A model generated the notes under the pieces. The model saw only the letters and a list, made by a program, of their open reading frames with translations, made no database searches and was not told the origin of the DNA. From the NCBI GenBank assembly GCA_012934845.2, contig WNNJ02001530.1:1-64000 (forward strand): a stretch of DNA of 64,000 bases, given 5' to 3'. Within the stretch, counting starts at the first letter, position 1. Each line of letters starts with the position of its first letter. The position numbers were made by a program, and so were the translations under genes. Positions 12,013 through 24,000 of this stretch are shown here, piece by piece. The DNA is from Pomphorhynchus laevis. Its lineage: Eukaryota > Acanthocephala > Palaeacanthocephala > Echinorhynchida > Pomphorhynchidae.

Positions 12013-12788
12013 AGACAAAAGATGTTCCAATAAGAGGTTATGGTACCCAATTATAGCTGACTTGTTTTTAAGCTTTTTAGAATATGAATTTGTTCATAAC
12101 TGCTTAAAAAATATCTAGATTATATAAATATATGGATAAAATTGAATTAATAGAATCCTTAAATATTTTGATAAATCAAAATTATTTAAAAGTAGGGACC
12201 TCTATATTTAGACAAGTAAAAGATGTTCCAATGGATGGTAATAGTAGCCCAATTATAGCTGACTTGTTTTTAAGCTTTATAGAATATGAATTTGTTCATA
12301 ACTTTTTAAAAACTAAATCTAAACAATATAAAGATATAAAATATATGTTTCGATACATTGATGATATGTGCGTATTTAACTCTAATTATTTTTATTCAAT
12401 TAGTGAGCACATTTATCCAGTAAGCCTTATTCTTAACAAAACCAATATTAATGATAAAGGTGTATATCTAGATATGAACATTAAATTAACATTAACTAAA
12501 ACTATTATTAATTTATATCGTAAAGATGACATATTTAAATTTACAAGAAACATATTTTTGCATGAGCATTCATGCATACCATATAATATAAAATATAATA
12601 CATTAAATAATGAAATTTTAAGAATTGCAACAATATGTGATGATATTGGCTTTCTTCAAAATCATTTAAATAATTTAATAGATGCATATTTTAAACTAGG
12701 TTTCTGTAAACAGAAAATCAAAAAGGAAATAGTAAAATATGTAAATAAACGAATTAAAAAATTTATAATAATTTTGATTTTCATATAA
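12013..12788 (+). mobile_element. Penelope-like RT fragment, copy 1
   Basis: A 218-codon frame (12,132-12,788) encodes a reverse-transcriptase core. Visible are the palm motif [18 protein letters not shown] (the equivalent of the usual GIPMGxxxSPxxAxLF), the catalytic box MFRYIDDMCVFN near residue 78, then YLDMNIKL and a positively charged stretch [12 protein letters not shown]. This is the RYIDD type of RT rather than the YADD of LINEs, so I place it with Penelope-like elements; the family is an inference. Immediately upstream, 12,013-12,118 repeats part of the same RT segment (RQ-KDVP to EYEFVHN), a partial duplication. No endonuclease domain is visible. It is a close relative of the copy at 26,782. 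Confidence 0.65.
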
Positions 12789-14002
12789 ATCAATTATTAA
12801 TTTAATTAAGACATGCTTTAAATCATCGAATAATACGTATGCCATTATTTTATAATTATGCTTAAATAATTGTGATCATAAAAAATTAAAATAATTTAAT
12901 ATTTATATAGCAAATAATTAATAATTTATTATATTTTAATATTATTGAGATAATTATTTTAAAAAACCACGCTACTGTAATAATAATGTTTATGCAAATC
13001 CTTTATAATTATATTTCAATTATTATTTAAATAATTATAATTTTTTTGTATTTTTTGAAAGAAAATAGCATAGCAACAAAGTAGTCTGATAAAAGTGACT
13101 TTGTTTAGTTCTTTACATACAATTTTTATGTATTTTTTGAAAGAAAATAAAATAGCAACAAAGTAGTCTGATAAAAGCGATTTTCTTTAGTTCTTTACAA
13201 ACAGTTTTTATTTGCTGTTTTTGTAAAAATTTATTATATTATTCTTGCATAATTTATTTTGCATTCTCGACTTTTTTTGGTTAAAATTACTGAAAGTTAT
13301 ACAAATGTTATAAAAATGTATTTAATATTTTCAAATATTTTGTTGTATCAAAATAAACATATAATGTTTTACCAAATATTAAAATAGGTTAACTAGAAAA
13401 AGCTTTAAAATTCAATTTCTTTAAAAGGAAAAATTTCCATTAAAACATAGAACAATCTAATGAATAATTACGTAATCGTAACAGTTACAATAATATTTTG
13501 ATTAAAAATATATTTATCTTGAATAATCGCTTAAAACAGTTAATAATTAAATCATTAAAAATTAAATCCTTGAAAAATAAAAATGTTTTACAAAATAAAA
13601 TTTTTAGATTTTTTAACTGAAAATTCAAAATTTGGGTGAAATTATTAAGCTAATCTTTGTATATTTTTACTAAAAAATTAATGAGGGAAGTGAATGATTA
13701 AATTAGTAAAATAAGTAATTTAATTATTAATTTAATGAGAAAAAACGTGGCACTAATATTTCCTTAAGTAAATACAATAATGAACTAATTGTTTTATAAA
13801 ATAAAAATATTTTGTGTTGTTGTCAGTATTTCCAAACCTTTTTTTGCGTGCACATTATTGAACTCTTTAAATTTTTGCGGTACATCCATCACAAAATATG
13901 AATATTTTCTACCTCCCTTTGCATTTTTATTCGAAAAATGAATACTTTCATTTGCCTACAAAACGTACCGCGGCACATTGTCAGTAAATAATTATCACCG
14001 TT
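12789..14002. other. AT-rich non-coding stretch
   Basis: No gene seen. Contains a tandem duplication at 13,048-13,211 (listed separately); otherwise AT-rich sequence. Confidence 0.5.
13048..13211. repeat. Tandem duplication, 2 x 82 bp
   Basis: GTATTTTTTGAAAGAAAATA starts at 13,048 and again at 13,130. The two 82-bp units share AGCAACAAAGTAGTCTGATA and TTTAGTTCTTTACA and differ at about six positions. Confidence 0.9.
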
Positions 14003-14455
14003 ACCGTGAATTGGTCGGCGAAAGCTGACCTTGATACACTCAAACGTATCCTATAGAAAGCTGGTGGGCCCTGAAACGGGCTCAGCATACGTCATTGAAT
14101 GGGAAAACCCAAGTGCGCCTTTGGAGCACTTGGGCTATCTCGGGATAAGTCTTCTTTTCGAGAGGACGTCCCCCGGAGCAAAGACTAAGGTTTATCCAGC
14201 TCCTCATCTCGAAATTACCGAGCATAGTCCGTCTTGACTGGACTCTTAGGGTGTGAGAGACCCCGGGTGGTTCAATCGGAGAGCGGAGTGTTGGATTGGC
14301 TGGAGGGCTCAAATCCCTGTTGACATAAGGCCGCGACGCTGTGAAGATTCTACTATAAACTGTTCTGACTTTCTTTGTTTCTCTGTTTTATTTATAAAAG
14401 ATTTTTTGGTGATTTTTTATAGTTATTTAACAAAATCTTTATTATTAGTAAATAA
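14003..14455 (+). mobile_element. 5'-truncated LINE, family D (3' end only)
   Basis: 14,003-14,345 matches 41,190-41,530 of the fuller LINE D copy almost base for base: the end of its RT ORF (TGAATTGGTCGGCGAAAGCT), the CCCCGGGTGGTTCA tail, and the GAGGCC-like run before the 3' terminus. The element ends near 14,455 in AAATCTTTATTATTAGTAA, comparable to the AAATCGTTGTTGTTG end of the fuller copy. Typical product of abortive target-primed reverse transcription. Confidence 0.85.
14262..14325 (+). other. tRNA-like 3' tail of LINE D
   Basis: The tail has an A-box-like TGGTTCAATCGG at 14,268-14,279 and a B-box-like GGCTCAAATCC at 14,306-14,316. The latter forms a T-arm-like hairpin, AGGG-CTCAAAT-CCCT. 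The fuller copy (41,451-41,499) shows GGGG-CTCAGAT-CCCC at the same place, so the stem is kept while the bases change. A tRNA origin is inferred; the anticodon arm is not clear. Confidence 0.5.
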
Positions 14456-14599
14456 TTACTGACAAAAGCTTTTTAAACTTTTAATATTTCTAGTCAATAT
14501 TATTACTAATATGAATATTGATGTGAATATACTATTTACTATTTAAAATAAAATATTTAAATGTTAATATATTATAGATATAAGGTATTTGGCTCATAA

Positions 14600-14830
14600 T
14601 TTCCTTTTCTTTAATTGAATGGAGCAGCAACAAAAAGGAAGATTATTAAATTTCAAACAAATTTTCGAATACAGATCTGTGTTCTTCAGGTTATAAATAA
14701 CGATTTTCTTAAAAATATTCTTCAGGTTGTTAATCATTGAACTGCAAATAATTCATACATTGCGCACTTCAACATTTCAGTTGCGGCAACATAAAACGAC
14801 AAAATAAAGTAGCACAAAAGGCTACAAATA
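14600..14830 (+). repeat. Repeat X, inverted copy at 20,565-20,770
   Basis: The segment containing CAACATTTCAGTTGCGGCAACAT and GCTACAAATATTTTAGC is found in reverse complement at 20,565-20,770 (GTTGCCGCAACTGATATATT, ATATTTGTAGCC). Similarity is moderate (older copies). The two lie on opposite sides of the Penelope-like remnant and LINE A1. It may be a terminal region of the Penelope-like element or a small independent element. Confidence 0.65.
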
Positions 14831-14862
14831 TTTTAGCAGTGGGGTAGAAGTAAGGCTATAGT

Positions 14863-14932
14863 TGATCATGCTGTCTCACAAGACAAGTTTTAAATTAATT
14901 ATGCGGTCTTGTGAGACAACATAGACAACTAA
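14863..14932. repeat. Imperfect palindrome, TGTCTCACAAGAC / GTCTTGTGAGACA
   Basis: About 30-bp arms around a short A/T spacer, at the left edge of the family 2 Penelope-like remnant. A diverged inverted relative of one arm lies at 16,170-16,200. Confidence 0.8.
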
Positions 14933-15648
14933 GGCACTACTTGTACCCCTATGTTAAAGAACATGAGTTTAAATAACGATGAACCCGTACTTTACAACAA
15001 AACACTATCTTAACTCCGTAATATATTTAAACAAAACCTAATTTTATCAAACAGTGCTGTGTTGATAAAACACAGTGTAAGGATTGTGGACAAACGTCCA
15101 AGGTTTGTCCACATGAACTATGCTCTTGTGTTCTTTAGCACAATGGCATATAAAATTCCTTTTAAGGATAGTAATAAAGTGTATAAAGTGGGCAAACCGC
15201 TTAAGCTTTGTTCACAAGAATAAAAAAAACATAAATATGATCTTATTGGTTGCAAAAAGATGGTGTATCAATGTGAAATACTTTAGCACCCATACTAGCT
15301 GATGTCTATATGAGATATTGGAAAACTTTGTTTCCAACTGATAGATGGCATTGTTAAATAAATAAAATACGTAGATGATGTATTTATTAAATACCAAAGA
15401 GGATTGCTTGATGAAAATTTCTTCAATCTGTTAAATTCATTTGATCCGGATATACAATGAACAATATCTGTGCTGAAGTTGATGGGCACATTTCCTTTCT
15501 AGATGTTAATATGGTAAGGCACGTTAATGATAATATACGAACAGGTGTCTTCTACAAGATTGGTGATATATCAAACATTGTACCATGGGGTACACATATT
15601 CCATGATGTTTGAATATTTCATTTGCGTCTGCTTTATTCAGAATGGCA

Positions 15649-15650
<2 letters not shown>

Positions 15651-15732
<82 letters not shown>
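15651..15732. repeat. (AT)n microsatellite, ~41 units
   Basis: Uninterrupted alternating AT within the Penelope-like remnant; an open frame that crosses it is an artefact (IYIYIY). Confidence 0.98.
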
Positions 15733-15736
<4 letters not shown>

Positions 15737-16583
15737 TAAACCATCATGGAATATGATAGCACAGAACAAATATAAAATGAGAATTGATGAAATTAATATG
15801 TCATTGCTAGCCAATGGTTTATCTAATTGGAATATAAGAAATGAATTTTTATCTTAAAATGGAAAAGAAATGCACTTATGGTTCATAAAAGAAATAGGTA
15901 TATTCCATTTTTTAATAAGGGTTGGAATAGAAGAATTAATAGATTTTCTAAAAATATGTCATAAGTGTCAAAACTGAAAAAATCATACTTTACAACATAT
16001 ATCAAGTCCATGATATATTTAAACAAAACCTAATTTTATCAAACAGTGCTGTGTTGATAACACACAGTGTAAGGATTGTGATAAAGTGTATATTGAACAA
16101 ACCGTCCCAGGTTTGTTAACATGAATTAAAAAACAAATGTTCTTCAGCACAGGGCACAAGTAGTGCTCTAGTTAGCCATGATGCCTCACAAGATCACATA
16201 ATTGATTTTAAAAAAGCAACAACACTTTCCTCTAAAAGTAATAGTTTAAAAGAATAATACAAGAAGAGTATAATTCACTTATAAACAGCGAACAACTCTA
16301 ATGCCTGGCAATAAATCAAATCAGCTAACTGAGTCTACGTATTTAATATAATTATAAACTAAACAAAACATAAGCTGACTTTGTATAAAATCTAAAAGTA
16401 TTAAAATACGTTAATTTTTTAATTTTAATTTCATTTTAATTTTAATCTAATATGTGCAGTATTTACTTATATTGTATTTATTATTTCATATCAACATCCA
16501 ACACGTCAACTAAAACTACCCCCGTCGTTTCTAATGTCCTTTCTCCACCCACCGACCCTGCCACAATATAAACTTCTCATTCC

Positions 16584-17330
16584 ATGTCATCTTCACTCCC
16601 CGACACCCCACGTCCCGTCCTTCCCGTCTCGTTTCTCAATAACTTGCATCCATCAATCAAAATCACCTCACCAACCTCCACTATCCTTCCACTCATAACC
16701 TTTCCTCACATCGCTTGCCACCCTCTTTATTATCATTATCCTCTGTCTCCCGTCGTCAAACCAAATTCCTCCAAATCATCAACTGACAGCTCTTCTATCG
16801 TGATCTCACCTACTCACGTCAGTCGTCCTCCTTTACGGAAGCGCTTTGCTTCTCGCGATCGTTGCGTCATTGTTACTAATATCACGCCTTCTAACTCCTT
16901 ATCTCCACAAGCACGTCTGGACCACGATGTTTCCGCCTTCAGATCCATCCTCTCGTCTATTGTTCCTGCGGATAAACCATCCTTTTTCAAGGACATTTCT
17001 CCTGTCGCATTCATCCGTCTAAACAAATCTTCTCAATCCAATCCTTCCCAGCCACCTCTCCTAAAAATCGTTTTCAAGCATCGCTCTCACGCGTATTTTG
17101 TCCTCTCTCAACGATTCAAACTCATGTCATCTTCAACCACTCGAATTTTCCCCGATCGCGCCCCTTCTGAAATCGCTCAAATCTCTTCAGCCCGCATCGA
17201 AAAACGCCGTCGCGAGGAAAACGGCGAAACATCACTCTCTATCCGAAACATAGACGGAAATTTTCAAGTTGTCCACACCCGTCCAAAAATTCGATGGCGC
17301 TCCATCTCTCCTATGTGTCTTCTCCACTAG
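16584..17330 (+). CDS. LINE A ORF1 protein (open)
   Basis: A 248-codon frame with no stop. The N-terminal ~90 residues are a P/S/T-rich low-complexity segment. From about residue 145 (LKIVFKHRSHAYFVLSQRFK) to the end it resembles the RRM-like and C-terminal nucleic-acid-binding part of LINE ORF1 proteins, with RIFPDRAPSEIAQ and the basic helix RIEKRRREENGE, then LSIRNIDGNFQVVH. No zinc knuckle is present. The function expected is RNA binding and chaperoning of the element's own transcript. ORF2 starts inside its last 12 codons in another frame. Confidence 0.7.
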   Translation: MSSSLPDTPRPVLPVSFLNNLHPSIKITSPTSTILPLITFPHIACHPLYYHYPLSPVVKPNSSKSSTDSSSIVISPTHVSRPPLRKRFASRDRCVIVTNITPSNSLSPQARLDHDVSAFRSILSSIVPADKPSFFKDISPVAFIRLNKSSQSNPSQPPLLKIVFKHRSHAYFVLSQRFKLMSSSTTRIFPDRAPSEIAQISSARIEKRRREENGETSLSIRNIDGNFQVVHTRPKIRWRSISPMCLLH

Positions 17331-19883
17331 ACTCTTTCGCCACAGCACACGGTTTCCGCCTCGGTCTCCTCAACACTAGATCTATTCTCAATAAATCCGA
17401 TCTTATCCTCAACCTATTCACCAAGCAATCCATCGATCTCTTCTGCCTCACCGAATCCTGACACTCAGATTCCGACGACCTTTCCATTCGCCGTCTGCTC
17501 TCTGCCGGTTGCTCCCTAGTCAAATCCGCCCGCCCCCTCAGCTCATGCCCTTCTAAATCCTCTAATCATGGCGGCATCGTCGCATTCGCGCGTCACCCAG
17601 CGTCTCTTCGCAAAATCAATCCCCCTTTCAGTCCTTGCTCTTTTGAATTGCTCACTTGTCGTTATTCTAACCTGATCACTCTAGATCTCGCCATTGTATA
17701 CCGTCCTGGTTCATCAGCTCCTACAGCCTTATTTTTTACCGAACTCGCAGACTTCCTTTCTCATTGTTCTTTGTCCTCAATCCCTTCACTCGTTCTAGGC
17801 GACTTCAATATCCGCCTAGACCGCCCCTCTTCCACAGATTCCATCCGCTTCATCAACATTCTATCCAACTACAATTACAAACTAATCTCCACTGCCCCCA
17901 CACATATACTTAGTGGGGCACTCGACATCATCGCTGTCCCCGATCATTTTACTGCCTACACCTCACTGTCCATCTCTGATCCTGGTCTATACGATCACTT
18001 TCTTATCACCCTTGATCTCACTCGCAACCAAACCCCTCCTCACACACCTACAATCCTACGTCGCCCTTGGAGAAATCTTGACCTCTCCCTTCTCCGCTCT
18101 GCCTTACTCAAATCGTCTCTATCATTACCCACAATAACATATTCATCTCCTCACGATCTCGCCTTTCTTTTCGACTCTGAACTCACATCCACTCTCGATA
18201 TTCTCTTGCCCTTCAAGTCTCACCCACACCGTCGCTTGCACCGTGTCCCATGGTTTAACATTCAATGTCTACTCTCAAGGCGTCGACTCCGCCATGCTTT
18301 TCGAGTCTATCACCGCTCTCTCAGACGCGATTTCCGCTCGATCACTCCGCCTTTCCGTGATTCCTATCTTGCTCTTCGCCGGTCTCATCTCAACCTACTA
18401 CGTACCAAATGCAACTCCTTCTGGCAGCATAAAATCATCACTTCATTCAACTCGAAGACTCTCTGGCATACTTTTAACTCAATCCTGGCTCGTTCCTCTA
18501 CGCCGTGTAACATCAATGCTAATGATTATTCGTCATTTCTCCAGACTAAAGTATCCACGCTGCTCTCTCACACCCCGGTCTCCATCCTATCCCACTCTGC
18601 CCAGTCTACTCTCATCCTTCCGGAACTCTTTCATCTTCTCCCTGTCTCACCTACAGAAGTATCATCTGTCCTTATGTCCTTGCCCAACAAAACCTCACCT
18701 GCCGATCCCCTGCCTACCCACATAATAAAATCTATATGCTCATCGATATCCCCATTTCTCACAACCTTGTTTAACTCGTCCATCCGCAGTCGTATCTTCT
18801 CTTCACACTGGAAATCCGCAATCGTTCGTCCCCTCCTTAAGAAACAATCGCTCGACCCCTCCCTTCCTTCTAGCTATCGCCCCATTTCACTACTCCCTAC
18901 TCTTTCTAAGCTCTTAGAACGCCTCATCTTAATACAAATCAACGCTTATCTCTCCTCATCCAATCTGTACCCTCCTTTCCAATCCGCTTTCCGCTCTAAT
19001 CACTCGACAGAAATCGCATGCATAAAAGTGTACAACGACTTACTCATTTCTCGAGATAAGGCTCTATATAGTGTTCTCATCTCCCTCGACCTCTCCTCCG
19101 CATTCGACATTGTCGACCACTCCGTCCTCCTTTCTCGCCTTTGTTATGATTACGGCTTTTCTTCCTCCTCCGTAGCATCGTTCGCCTCATATCTATCCGA
19201 CCGTTCCTTTCGCGTCTGTTCTAATTCAATCATCCTCCCCTCCCATCCCTATTTTTTGCGGGGTCCCACAAGGTTCAGTCCTAGGTCCCCTGCTTTTCTC
19301 TCTTTTGCTTGGCGATCTCTCTCCATTTATCAAACCTTACTCCTTTAACGTCATGCAATACGCCGATGACATTCTAATCTATGCTCATGCACCCGCACAT
19401 CGCATACACGATATCGGCATTTCTGCCTCCAACTGTCTTTCTTCCATCTACAAACGTCTCTCCAATCTCCATCTCGTTCTAAACCCCGAAAAGTCCAAAA
19501 TAATGTGGATCCTTCCCCGTAAACCAAACATATCTCCTCCCATTGTATCTTTTGCCTTATCGATCATCCCTATAGTCCACAATCTCACTTTCTTAGGCTT
19601 CCATTTCGATGATCACCTTTCCCTTAAACCCTTCGTCCGTGACAAGGTCCGCTCGTCTAACTTAATTCTTCGTGACATCCGCCGTATCCGCCCCCTTATC
19701 GACTTCCGTTCTTGTATGTATCTTCTTTCATCGCTTCTTTTCCCTAAAATCGATTACTGCCTTAGCCTTTTCGCCAATTCTCCAAAATCCATCATCCTAC
19801 CCCTACAACGAATAATCAACACCGCCGTTCGAGTGCTCTTTCGTCTCCGTCGCTTCGACCACACATCCACATATTTTGCCTAA
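17294..19883 (+). pseudogene. LINE A ORF2 (endonuclease-RT), two breaks
   Basis: The start ATG at 17,294 overlaps ORF1 by 37 bases and gives a protein beginning MALHLSYVSS, matching the MASHLSPLSS start of the family B ORF2. Endonuclease landmarks: GLLNTRSI, LVLGDFNIRLDR near 17,790-17,825, and DPGLYDHFLI near 17,980. RT landmarks: [26 protein letters not shown] and, after a frame change at about 19,250, [12 protein letters not shown] and YADD (about 19,358). A TGA at 17,459-17,461 replaces the Trp of TESW. The C-terminal region (FPKIDYCLSLFA) reaches 19,883. Confidence 0.85.
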
Positions 19884-20329
19884 CTCTCCTGGCCCACCAT
19901 CCACATCCGCATTAAACTCCGCCTTCTTCTCGTTACTTTTCGTCTCATCGCTGTCGGCTCCCCATCGTTCATCAACCTTCCTTTCTTAGACGATACTCGC
20001 CCCACCTCGCTATCGCTTCGTTCCTGTCATACCCTCTTACTCCACGTTCCTAATTACTCCAACAACTACGGTTTCCGATCCTTCCTCGTCGCCGCCTCAC
20101 TCGCCTGGTATCTACTTCCTCTTGACGTCCGCCGCGCTCCCTCCTTTATCACATTCATACACCTCCTCCGTTCACACCTTCTCGACACCTGATTTACAGT
20201 CTTGTTTTGTTGTGGTCATGTAAGCGTACGCTGGCACGCATTTGCCACGTTAAAATAAATCCTTTTTTATTTGAATTTACCTTCTATTTGTTGTACAAGT
20301 CGAATACAATGACAATATTTCTAATAATA

Positions 20330-20555
20330 AGGGTTTTATTAAAAAATACAACCGATCAGATAAATTAGATAACATAATTAACAAAACAGTAAGTACGACA
20401 AATCAACCAACAGACTGCAATTTGCACTGGTCTTCTTCTTATTCCCACTTTTAAGGCCTCAAATCCAGGGGAATCTGAGCCCTCCAACCGATTCAACACG
20501 CCGCCTTCCGACTGAACCACCCGGGGTCTTTCACCCCCACCACAATATTTCTAGG
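20330..20555 (-). mobile_element. Short LINE D 3' tail, minus strand
   Basis: The reverse complement of 20,455-20,550 is the tRNA-like tail of LINE D (GGGTGGTTCAGTCGG, then GAGGGCTCAGATTCC), and the 3' terminus ends near 20,330 in TTAATAAAACCCTTATTATT. It is a third copy of this tail in the window, and the shortest. Confidence 0.75.
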
Positions 20556-20564
20556 TTACTCCTG

Positions 20565-20770
20565 ACTTTTATTGTGTGCATTTTATGAAATATTTGTAGC
20601 CTATTGTGCTATTTTATTGTTTCATGTTGCCGCAACTGATATATTAATTTGCAATTCAACGATTAACAACATGAAGAACAAATATCTTTTTTGAAAATTT
20701 GTGTAAAATTAAATAATCTTTCTGTTTGTTGTTGTTCTTATCAATTAAAGAAAAGAATATTAATATATAA
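20565..20770 (-). repeat. Repeat X, inverted relative of 14,600-14,830
   Basis: See 14,600. This copy is adjacent to the minus-strand LINE D tail. Confidence 0.65.
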
Positions 20771-20963
20771 AAATATTGATATTAAAAATTGATTAAAATT
20801 GATTAATTTATCTTTAATTTTTTAATTTATTAAAATTGTAATTAATTAAAAGGCATAAATGTAAGATTTCTTTAAATATAACTGAACATTTAATTAATCG
20901 TTACTTGTTATTATATTTAATTTATAAATTAATATTTTAATTTAAAATGTTTGTCTATTTTAG

Positions 20964-21023
20964 TTCACAACTAAATTGGAAGAATTAAGAGATTCTTGGT
21001 CAAGTAAATACCCATTAATCTAA
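20964..21023 (+). CDS. Possible small terminal exon
   Basis: A polypyrimidine-AG acceptor (TTTGTCTATTTTAG ending at 20,963) is followed by 19 sense codons with protein-like content (KLEELRDSWSSKYPLI) and a TAA. An AATAAA-like TAATAAA lies at about 21,070. It could be the last exon of the plus-strand gene whose exons lie in the first 10 kb. The evidence is short and could be chance. Confidence 0.25.
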   Translation, partial: FTTKLEELRDSWSSKYPLI

Positions 21024-24000
21024 TGTAACATAATATATACAGTCGATACATTTTAAATCTTCATTTTGTAATAAATTAAAGTTCCTTTTGTTTCAAATGT
21101 TATATAATCGGGCGTTGAGATTGTTTAGCGTTTGACTTATATTTTCGAGTATTTTTACGTATTTTTTACATGCGAAGCATTGAGTATTTTACTATGTACA
21201 AATGAAACGTTTAAATTCATTAATAAAATACATAAAAATAAATAAAATTCCGTTGCATTCATAAATGAAACGCTTAATCTAATTTTTATTTTTTATGCCA
21301 ATTAATACAAATCGGATCAACTAATAGTGTTTACGTATTTTGTACTATTTATTTTGCGTGTTCTAGAAAGTCACTTCTCACCAACCTGGGGATGACTAAG
21401 GATGTGAGTCAAACTAAGCTGCTCTTTTAAAAAGCAATATTTTTAGGACAAGGCTCAAAGATAGTTAGTCTCTGGGAACGAAGTGATAATCAAAATAAAA
21501 ACTTCTTGTGTTGAGGGTTTGATGTTTTACGGTGGAAATAGGCACCTGGAACAACGAGTTGACTTTATAATAAACTTTTAAAAACAATAAAAATATAAAA
21601 TAAATATTATTGCGTTTAGCAGAATATTTTTTAATGGAAAAATATGGATTCTCAAAAAATAACTTTAGCGTATTATATAGTAAAAATCATATCAGTTGAG
21701 TCTGTATTTTATAATATATATAAATTGAAAATACAGATAAATAATTATAAATGATAATATAAAATTTTATAACATTTATATTTATATAACGGTAAAATTT
21801 ATAAAGTTTAATATAAAATTAAATTTTTGTGAATTGACTAATAAATAACAGACGATGTATCAGGATAAGGATTAGAGGTCATCATGAGGAACTGCTATGT
21901 TATCATGTTTCGGCCTCTATTCGTCGACCTAGCATAGCAGCGAAGCCAAATACATGCTAATGACATATTTTCTCTGATTAAATTTGATTGTCGAGTGCGT
22001 ATTATTCTATTTATTATTTAACCTTAAAAACAATATAAAATCGCCGATTTATTGAAAATAAAGTTGCATTCGATTTTTTGGTTGAATAGGATTTTATTTC
22101 CAGACTGATGGTTTCTGTACTTCACAGCACAACGTAAAAGTTAATGTATGAGGGATTTGGTGCAGCATCAAAGATTTTATACAACATGTTATCTAAGGAT
22201 TGCATTGTTTCGTTCATTTTCGTGCATTTCTTACAAAATTTTAATTTCTTGCAGTAATTTTGGTAAAATTACTGATTTTTTCTCTATATTTTGTAATATA
22301 ATTTTATATAATATATAATTATATTATATTATATATAGAGAGAGCTATATACGCTGGAATCGATATGAAGATATAATGGTTTTAAATAACCAGCACCATA
22401 GCTGTTTGGCGTGGAGACAATATTAATATTCCAAATGGATAGGTGTAGTGATGTCTAACTTTTTCGAAAGGTACGGTTCAGAGCACGGGAAATTAATACA
22501 TGAGAAATGTGGATATTCATTGTAGATTACAGAACCATTATGTTGTAGGTATAAATAATTACAGGACGTTTAAAATTATTATTGTAAGACATGTGTATCT
22601 CTCATAATTTACGATGATAGCCATGGATGTGAGCTCACACAATGAGCAGTAGTCGCTTGGGCTTTTAGCTCTAATGGTTAGAATCGTGGGAGATTTTAAA
22701 ATGAAAAATATATCGCGCGAGGCGGCCAAATCGACGGAATTTAATGACTAAACTTTTCAGGATATTCACTGTTAGTTGGTTTCGAGAACAATATCTTAAC
22801 AGCTCAATACTAAATTGAGCTGTTGAGTCTTAATTAGAAATAATAAGTAATTCCTTCGTCTATGGTAAGAGTTCATAATGACTGAATTAGTTTGGAGATA
22901 AATAAGCAAAATAGAATTGTATATTCTAGGAAGAATTAGTCAGTCATCTATGCTCTTTATTCCAATCTCAATAAGGTGATCATAGCAGATAATGCTTACA
23001 ACAATCGTGCTGTTCAGGCAAGTGCTATGAGAGTTTATGTGTAAGGAGGCGAATAATTTTAAGATTCTTTTAATCGTGTAAAACGATTAAAAGCTGGGAC
23101 ATTAAATCTGTTCGTGGCTAGGTAACAAAATTTCTACTTTTGTGTCTAAAAGGGGAGCACTATTTGAGTCTAAGTGAGGAACCTTATTTTTCATCGTCTC
23201 CAAACGGCAGTTCTTTAACAATGATATTTCGCGCCCCTGAAAGAATAAAAGTCTCTATAGCTTTGAGGATACATGACGTACCTTTTTCAAAGAACGAAGA
23301 GTGAAGACATCTAATAAATTAACTTCGAACTATATTTGAGATATCTAATTTAGCGATTTGAGCAAATGTTTGCCGAGTTGATGATAACGGTGCTACAGAT
23401 TATGCAAACTCTAATCGAGAACGTAAGGAATTGATCTAAGCTTAAAGCTGTGTTACGTCGGTTGCAATACGGCGGCAGGTAGTAACTTGAATACATTTTT
23501 GATCAATGTTGCTGAGCATCAAGTTTTTCATCTAATGCATTAGATATTTGGGAAAATTGATTAATTCGTTTAGCTAATTATAAATTAATTTTTCTAAATA
23601 AAAATACTAAAATATTAAAACAATTATATTTTTTGAAATAAAATTTTAACAATAGAAAAATTTTATTTTTGAAATAACATTGTATTTTGTAGTATAAAAA
23701 ATTATGATTTTTTAACGGGATTTAATTGTGTGTGAAGAATAATGTTCGATCGAAACATTATTTAATAAAATATTTATTCAGAAAATATAGATTATTTGTT
23801 TCAAATATATAATTTAATTGAAAATATTTGATTTTAGTTGCTAAAAACCTGTATTGTTTAAACAAGAATGCTAAAATCGACAAGTTTTGTACAAAAAATC
23901 TTTAGAATAATGAAAATTTCCCTTTAAGTAAACAAAGATTCAATGTTAATGTCGTCATTCACAAAAGAACTTATTTCACAGGAAATTAAATGGTTCCTAA

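Larger units (their letters stand above)
14860..16220 (+). mobile_element. Penelope-like element remnant, family 2
   Basis: At 15,285-15,560 are RT pieces LAPILADVYMRYW and YVDDVFIKYQ followed by FLDVNM, in the order expected for a Penelope-like RT. At 16,050-16,115 the frame CKDCDKVYIEQT corresponds to the GIY-YIG endonuclease motif (normally CxDCxxVYIGQT). A direct repeat of ~130 bp covering that GIY-YIG stretch occurs upstream (14,990-15,118) and downstream (15,986-16,124); another degenerate GIY-YIG-like stretch (YKIPFKDSNKVY) lies at about 15,150-15,190. Outside these, 14,889-14,970 and 16,140-16,220 are inverted copies of each other. Partial tandem and inverted copies are typical of Penelope-like insertions. 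The RT is interrupted by an (AT)n tract. Confidence 0.7.
16490..20280 (+). mobile_element. Nearly full-length CR1/L2-like LINE, family A copy 1
   Basis: The element holds two overlapping ORFs and a 3' UTR that ends near 20,280 in a run containing CGTTAAAATAAATCC. The sense strand is strikingly rich in C and T, unlike its AT-rich surroundings, and this asymmetry marks all family A and B copies in the window. ORF2 carries an apurinic-endonuclease-type domain, then an RT with [50 protein letters not shown] and YADDILIYAHA, the pattern of the CR1/L2 group. One internal stop (17,459) and one frameshift (about 19,250) break ORF2, so the copy is young but not active. Truncated copies of the same family are at 34,990-36,345 and 48,785-51,078. 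Confidence 0.88.

Noticed and set aside
15585-15857. 90-codon open frame with a long (IY)n run
   Set aside because: It is the translation of the (AT)n microsatellite; the flanking parts are Penelope-like remnant.
18243-18725. 160-codon plus-strand frame overlapping LINE A ORF2
   Set aside because: Out-of-frame shadow: the adjacent frame carries the recognisable endonuclease-RT linker, and this one has none of its motifs.
21845-21990. Hammerhead ribozyme in the Penelope family 1 tail (GGCCGAAAC and a TGATGACCTC nearby, TAGAGG/CCTCTA pair)
   Set aside because: Only about 22 nt separate GAAAC from TGATGA, too little for stems III and I, and most copies read CATGATGA rather than CTGATGA; not supportable as a ribozyme.
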